NCBI GenBank assembly: GCA_036744635.1
Contig: DAIOHQ010000211.1
Coordinates: 1 to 8,787, forward strand
Source of the DNA: DAIOHQ01 sp036744635
GTDB lineage: Bacteria > Planctomycetota > Phycisphaerae > Tepidisphaerales > Tepidisphaeraceae
DNA: 8,787 nt
Reading direction: 5' to 3'
In this document: positions 6,636 to 8,787 of the stretch, in pieces
How the letters are laid out: each line of letters opens with the position of its first letter
Numbering within the stretch: the stretch's first letter is position 1
The notes under the pieces: generated by a model
What the model saw: the letters and a program-made list of their open reading frames with translations, nothing else
Databases searched by the model: none
Told to the model about the DNA's origin: nothing
Translations under genes and position numbers: made by a program

Positions 6636-6995
6636 ATGGCCAGGATGGATACGCTTATCCCCTCGCCCGGCGCGCCGGGGGGGCCGTGCCCGGAGAGTTG
6701 CACGTGCGACCAATGCCAGTGCATGCGGCTGATCGCCAACCGCTTCTGCGTGCTGTGCAATCGGCGCATCGGTTTCGACAGCCGCTACATCGAAGACGCC
6801 AGCGGCGATTGCTACATGCACTTCTCCTGCGTCACCCGCCCCGTTCCCCAGCACGTGCCGCTGGTCGAGCCGCCCCTGGTGACGTTTCATCTGCCGAATC
6901 CCCCCAAGCCGAGATATTCCACCGACAGCGGCGCCCAGCGCTCGTGGTCCGATGTGCGCAAAACCGCCGGCGCCGAACGCCGCGCCCCGCAATAA
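6636..6995 (+). CDS. Small cysteine-rich protein, half-LIM-like zinc site
   Basis: I do not recognise this 119-residue protein. It has nine cysteines in its first 65 residues: C18, C22, C24, C27, C29 in a dense cluster, then C38, C41, C59, C65. The segment 38-65 fits C-x2-C-x20-H-x2-C (C38, C41, H62, C65), the spacing of the first zinc site of a LIM domain or a similar treble clef. The dense upstream cluster could bind a second metal. The remainder (70-119) is proline-, arginine- and serine-rich and probably disordered. There is no signal peptide. ATG 6636 is preferred because GAGGGA sits just upstream (from 6627); a TTG at 6531 would add 35 low-complexity residues. It is transcribed against both neighbours, holB and tmk, and ends 36 bases from the tmk stop. 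DNA, RNA or protein binding through zinc is an inference. The reading frame is chosen for its cysteine/histidine pattern, so it remains moderately certain. Confidence 0.65.
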   Translation: MARMDTLIPSPGAPGGPCPESCTCDQCQCMRLIANRFCVLCNRRIGFDSRYIEDASGDCYMHFSCVTRPVPQHVPLVEPPLVTFHLPNPPKPRYSTDSGAQRSWSDVRKTAGAERRAPQ

Positions 6996-7031
6996 TCCCA
7001 ATCTCGTTCGTTGCAAGCGGTGAGATTCCGC

Positions 7032-7649
7032 TCAGAAAATCTCCCGCACGATCCGCCACACGTCCTCATGCACCACCGCGCGCTCCCGATCCGCGTCCAC
7101 CACGCGATACTTCTCTCGATCCGCCCGCGCCTGCGCCAGATAGTTCTGTCGTACCTGCTCGTGATACGCCAGCGGCCGCTGCTCGATGCGATCCTTCTCG
7201 CGCTGCACCCGGGCCAGACTTTTCTCCGCCGGAAGGTCGAGAATGATCGTCAAATCCGGCCAGCGCCCCTGAATCGCGATCTCCGCCACCGCGCGAATCT
7301 CCCCTTCGCTCATCCCATCCCCGCCAAGCTGGTACGCCAGCGTGCTGGAGACAAACCGGTCGCACAGCACCGTCTTCCCCGCCGCCAGCGCCGGCAGGAT
7401 GAATTCCGTCATCATCTGCGCCCGCGCTGACATGTAGAGCAGCATCTCGCAGCGCATCGCCATCTCGTCGTTGGCCGGATCGAGCAATATCGCGCGAATC
7501 TTCTCCCCAATCCGCGTCGTCCCCGGATCGCGCACCAATACCACTTCGCGTCCCCCGTCCGCCAGTCGCCGGCGCAGCAATTCAATCTGCGTGCTTTTCC
7601 CCGACCCCTCGGGACCGTCGAAGACGATAAAAAAAGACGCCGTTGTCAT
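7032..7649 (-). CDS. tmk: Thymidylate kinase (dTMP kinase)
   Basis: It phosphorylates dTMP to dTDP with ATP, an essential step in dTTP synthesis, in the cytoplasm. The 205-residue length is typical. Motifs: P-loop GPEGSGKST (12-20), the dTMP-binding RDPGTT (40-45, where most homologues have REPGGT), C-DRF with SSTLAYQ (96-106, in place of DRY), and a LID segment EKDRIEQR (151-158). ATG 7649 begins one base after the hepT stop codon (TGACATG on the minus strand) and has no clear Shine-Dalgarno of its own, so translation is probably coupled to hepT. holB, a frequent partner of tmk in bacterial chromosomes, lies downstream on the same strand but separated by an opposing small gene. Confidence 0.95.
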   Translation of the reverse strand: MTTASFFIVFDGPEGSGKSTQIELLRRRLADGGREVVLVRDPGTTRIGEKIRAILLDPANDEMAMRCEMLLYMSARAQMMTEFILPALAAGKTVLCDRFVSSTLAYQLGGDGMSEGEIRAVAEIAIQGRWPDLTIILDLPAEKSLARVQREKDRIEQRPLAYHEQVRQNYLAQARADREKYRVVDADRERAVVHEDVWRIVREIF

Positions 7650-7650
7650 G

Positions 7651-8001
7651 TCACGATTGTGAAGGTTTATCAGATACCAGCAACGGCGCGATAGCTGCGA
7701 TCAGTGCCGGCAAATCCTCTGTCGCGGTCTTCCAAACGATCTCCAGATCGATGCCCCAATAAGCATGCGTAATCAAGTTCCGCATGCCCACAATCTCTGC
7801 AAACGGAAGCTGGGGAAGCCGTTGCCGCATATCAATGGAAACTTTGCCTGCGGCCTCGCTAATCACCTCAAGACGCCGGATGACGGCATCCCGAATGAGG
7901 ATCGCCTGCTTGAACTCATCGAATGAGACATGCTGCAGGTATTGCATTGCCAGACGCGCTGAATCGAGCATGTCAAATAGCAGCGCCCGCTCATCCCGCA
8001 T
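7651..8001 (-). CDS. hepT: HepT-type HEPN toxin of the MntA-HepT module
   Basis: The 116-residue protein is mostly helical. Its R74-N-x3-H79-x-Y81 sequence is exactly the R-x4-H-x-Y motif of HepT, the HEPN-fold RNase toxin. The tyrosine of this motif is the residue modified by AMP transfer from MntA, according to published work on Shewanella HepT. ATG 8001 is chosen because GGAG (8009-8012) lies 7 bases upstream and because the sequence MRDERALLFDML is the usual family start. A longer frame back to 8184 reads through mntA in another frame and is not used. It overlaps the end of mntA by 11 bases and is followed after one base by tmk. Three 60-base samples within the gene gave 52-58% G+C, against 65-70% in tmk, consistent with later acquisition. 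Confidence 0.9.
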   Translation of the reverse strand: MRDERALLFDMLDSARLAMQYLQHVSFDEFKQAILIRDAVIRRLEVISEAAGKVSIDMRQRLPQLPFAEIVGMRNLITHAYWGIDLEIVWKTATEDLPALIAAIAPLLVSDKPSQS

Positions 8002-8329
8002 GTGCAATCTCCGCGGTGGCCAGAATCTCCTGGCGGCGATAGGGGTTCCGACTCTGCTCCACACCCGAATGGTCGAGAAGATCCACTTTTCGGTGGAAGA
8101 GCGACTCCAACTCCGCCTGCATCTGTGCGAATTGCAACAGCGAAGGTTTTTCGTGCTCGAGGAAATCCACGAGTACGTCCACATCGCTGCCGGGTCCGAA
8201 GTCCTCGCGTAGGATCGATCCGAAGAAAGAAAAGCGGCTGATCCGCCAGCGCAGGCAAAACGCCGAAATCGTTCCGTCCAGATCTTTCAATCCCAGGCTC
8301 TCGAGATTTGCTTGCGCCAGTGATGTCAT
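7991..8329 (-). CDS. mntA: MntA-type nucleotidyltransferase antitoxin
   Basis: This 112-residue minimal nucleotidyltransferase carries G37-S38, ten residues, then D49-x-D51, which matches the G-S-x10-D-x-D signature precisely, and a later carboxylate at D83 (KVDLLD). MntA antitoxins inactivate HepT by attaching AMP to its tyrosine. The pair thus has all the key residues of an active system. I chose ATG 8329 because it gives the usual family length and lies 7 bases after a good extended -10 element. An alternative ATG at 8362 adds eleven residues and has no better ribosome site. It is the first gene of a minus-strand run mntA-hepT-tmk, and is divergent from galK. Confidence 0.9.
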   Translation of the reverse strand: MTSLAQANLESLGLKDLDGTISAFCLRWRISRFSFFGSILREDFGPGSDVDVLVDFLEHEKPSLLQFAQMQAELESLFHRKVDLLDHSGVEQSRNPYRRQEILATAEIAHAG

Positions 8330-8336
8330 CAATGGA

Positions 8337-8345
8337 ACTATACCA
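8337..8345 (-). promoter_or_regulatory. Extended -10 promoter of mntA-hepT-tmk
   Basis: On the minus strand TGG-TATAGT gives the extended -10 TGn motif plus a five-of-six -10 hexamer. It ends 7 bases before ATG 8329, so the transcript would start at or next to the start codon and be leaderless. No Shine-Dalgarno is seen before that codon, which fits. No -35 hexamer is evident, as is common for extended -10 promoters. It would fall inside the coding sequence if the start at 8362 were used instead. Confidence 0.45.
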
Positions 8346-8379
8346 TACAGTCTGCTTCTCATCCTAGCCGATTCCCGCC

Positions 8380-8409
8380 TTGACCCATCGCTTCGCCTGC
8401 GCGTACAGT
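8380..8409 (+). promoter_or_regulatory. Promoter of galK, probably leaderless
   Basis: TTGACC (8380-8385, five of six -35 matches) is followed after 18 bases by TACAGT (8404-8409, four of six). The galK ATG begins 6 bases after the hexamer, so transcription would start at or beside the start codon. No Shine-Dalgarno precedes this ATG. Confidence 0.4.
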
Positions 8410-8415
8410 CGCCGC

Positions 8416-8787
8416 ATGATCGATTCCACAGCGCTCAAAGCGCATTTTACCGAAGTCTTCGGCGGAGGCGGAAAAATCCACGTCATCCGCGCCCCCGGCC
8501 GCGTCAATCTCATCGGCGAACATACCGATTACAACGACGGCTTCGTCTGCCCCATGGCCATTGAGCCCGAGGTCCTCTTCGTCTGCCGTGCCCGCGAGGA
8601 CCAGAGCATCCGTCTCGCTTCCACCGTCTTCCCGGGCCAGTTGGTCGAATTCTCCATCGCCCGCAAGATCGAGCCCGGCGACCCCGCCTGGGCCAACTAT
8701 AGCCGTGGCGTGGTCGCGGGAATGCTCGCGGCCGGTGTGCCGCTCATCGGCATGGATGCCCTGATCGAAAACACGCTGCCCGTCGGC
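8416..8787 (+). CDS. galK: Galactokinase, N-terminal part (runs off the window)
   Basis: Galactokinase transfers phosphate from ATP to galactose to make galactose 1-phosphate, the first committed step of the Leloir pathway. The visible 124 residues include the family signature PGRVNLIGEHTDYNDG (27-42), which holds the galactose-binding residues, preceded by the expected VIRA strand. The window ends at LPVG, the beginning of the second GHMP-kinase motif (the glycine/serine-rich ATP loop), so that motif lies just outside. A full protein would be about 350-390 residues. The signature with E-H-T-D-Y distinguishes it from mevalonate or homoserine kinases; a close relative with another sugar specificity cannot be excluded. 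ATG 8416 is the only start that keeps the complete N-terminus. It is divergent from mntA. Confidence 0.93.
   Translation, partial: MIDSTALKAHFTEVFGGGGKIHVIRAPGRVNLIGEHTDYNDGFVCPMAIEPEVLFVCRAREDQSIRLASTVFPGQLVEFSIARKIEPGDPAWANYSRGVVAGMLAAGVPLIGMDALIENTLPVG

Noticed and set aside
7000..7027. AATCTC / GAGATT inverted repeat in the 36-base convergent gap before tmk
   Set aside because: The stem is only 6 bp with a 16-base loop and no T-tract, too weak to call a terminator.
6500..7246. A 248-codon plus-strand frame across the cysteine-rich gene and tmk
   Set aside because: It runs antisense through the certain tmk gene and has an Arg/Pro-rich, motif-free product.
1..8787. CRISPR array, tRNA, rRNA or insertion sequence
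   Set aside because: No regularly spaced direct repeats, no cloverleaf with a TTCRA arm, no rRNA core sequence and no transposase reading frame were seen on either strand.

Overview
The window is GC-rich bacterial DNA (hand-counted 60-base samples inside tmk gave 65-70% G+C) with compact, Shine-Dalgarno-using genes of ordinary length. It reads as a chromosomal segment, not a plasmid or phage. It has no rRNA, tRNA, transposase or CRISPR array that I can see. The combination of a TPR-YggX-like zinc protein, a GT2-methyltransferase fusion next to a GT-C membrane protein, zinc-ribbon CBS protein and abundant palindromic intergenic repeats suggests Planctomycetota (possibly Phycisphaerae) or a similar soil lineage such as Acidobacteriota. 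That placement is an inference without any phylogenetic marker.

Layout. (1) 168-728 (+) is a zinc-ribbon plus two-CBS-domain protein. It converges on 880-1476 (-), a TPR protein ending in a YggX-like domain, and a long REP-like hairpin (763-839) sits in the gap. (2) 1534-3384 (-) is a large multi-spanning GT-C type glycosyltransferase. Divergent from it, after 97 bases, is 3482-5005 (+), a GT2 glycosyltransferase fused to a degenerate SAM-methyltransferase domain. The two probably form a lipid-linked-sugar donor/acceptor pair. (3) 5006-5362 is a 357-base non-coding gap packed with palindromes. The largest is a nested inverted repeat at 5117-5247. (4) 5363-6388 (-) is holB (DNA polymerase III delta prime). 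A small cysteine-rich protein lies at 6636-6995 (+), then tmk (thymidylate kinase) at 7032-7649 (-). The small gene interrupts the common tmk-holB neighbourhood in the opposite orientation. (5) Immediately upstream of tmk, on the same strand and almost without gaps, is a MntA-HepT toxin-antitoxin pair (7991-8329 and 7651-8001, -), with lower G+C than tmk. (6) galK (galactokinase) starts at 8416 (+) and runs off the window.

The parts that may be new are the TPR-YggX fusion, the GT2-methyltransferase fusion whose SAM-binding motif is eroded, the nested palindrome cluster, the half-LIM-like cysteine-rich protein, and the coupling of an essential nucleotide kinase to a toxin-antitoxin operon. I saw no complete multi-gene defence or secretion system that would count as a clearly undescribed system.
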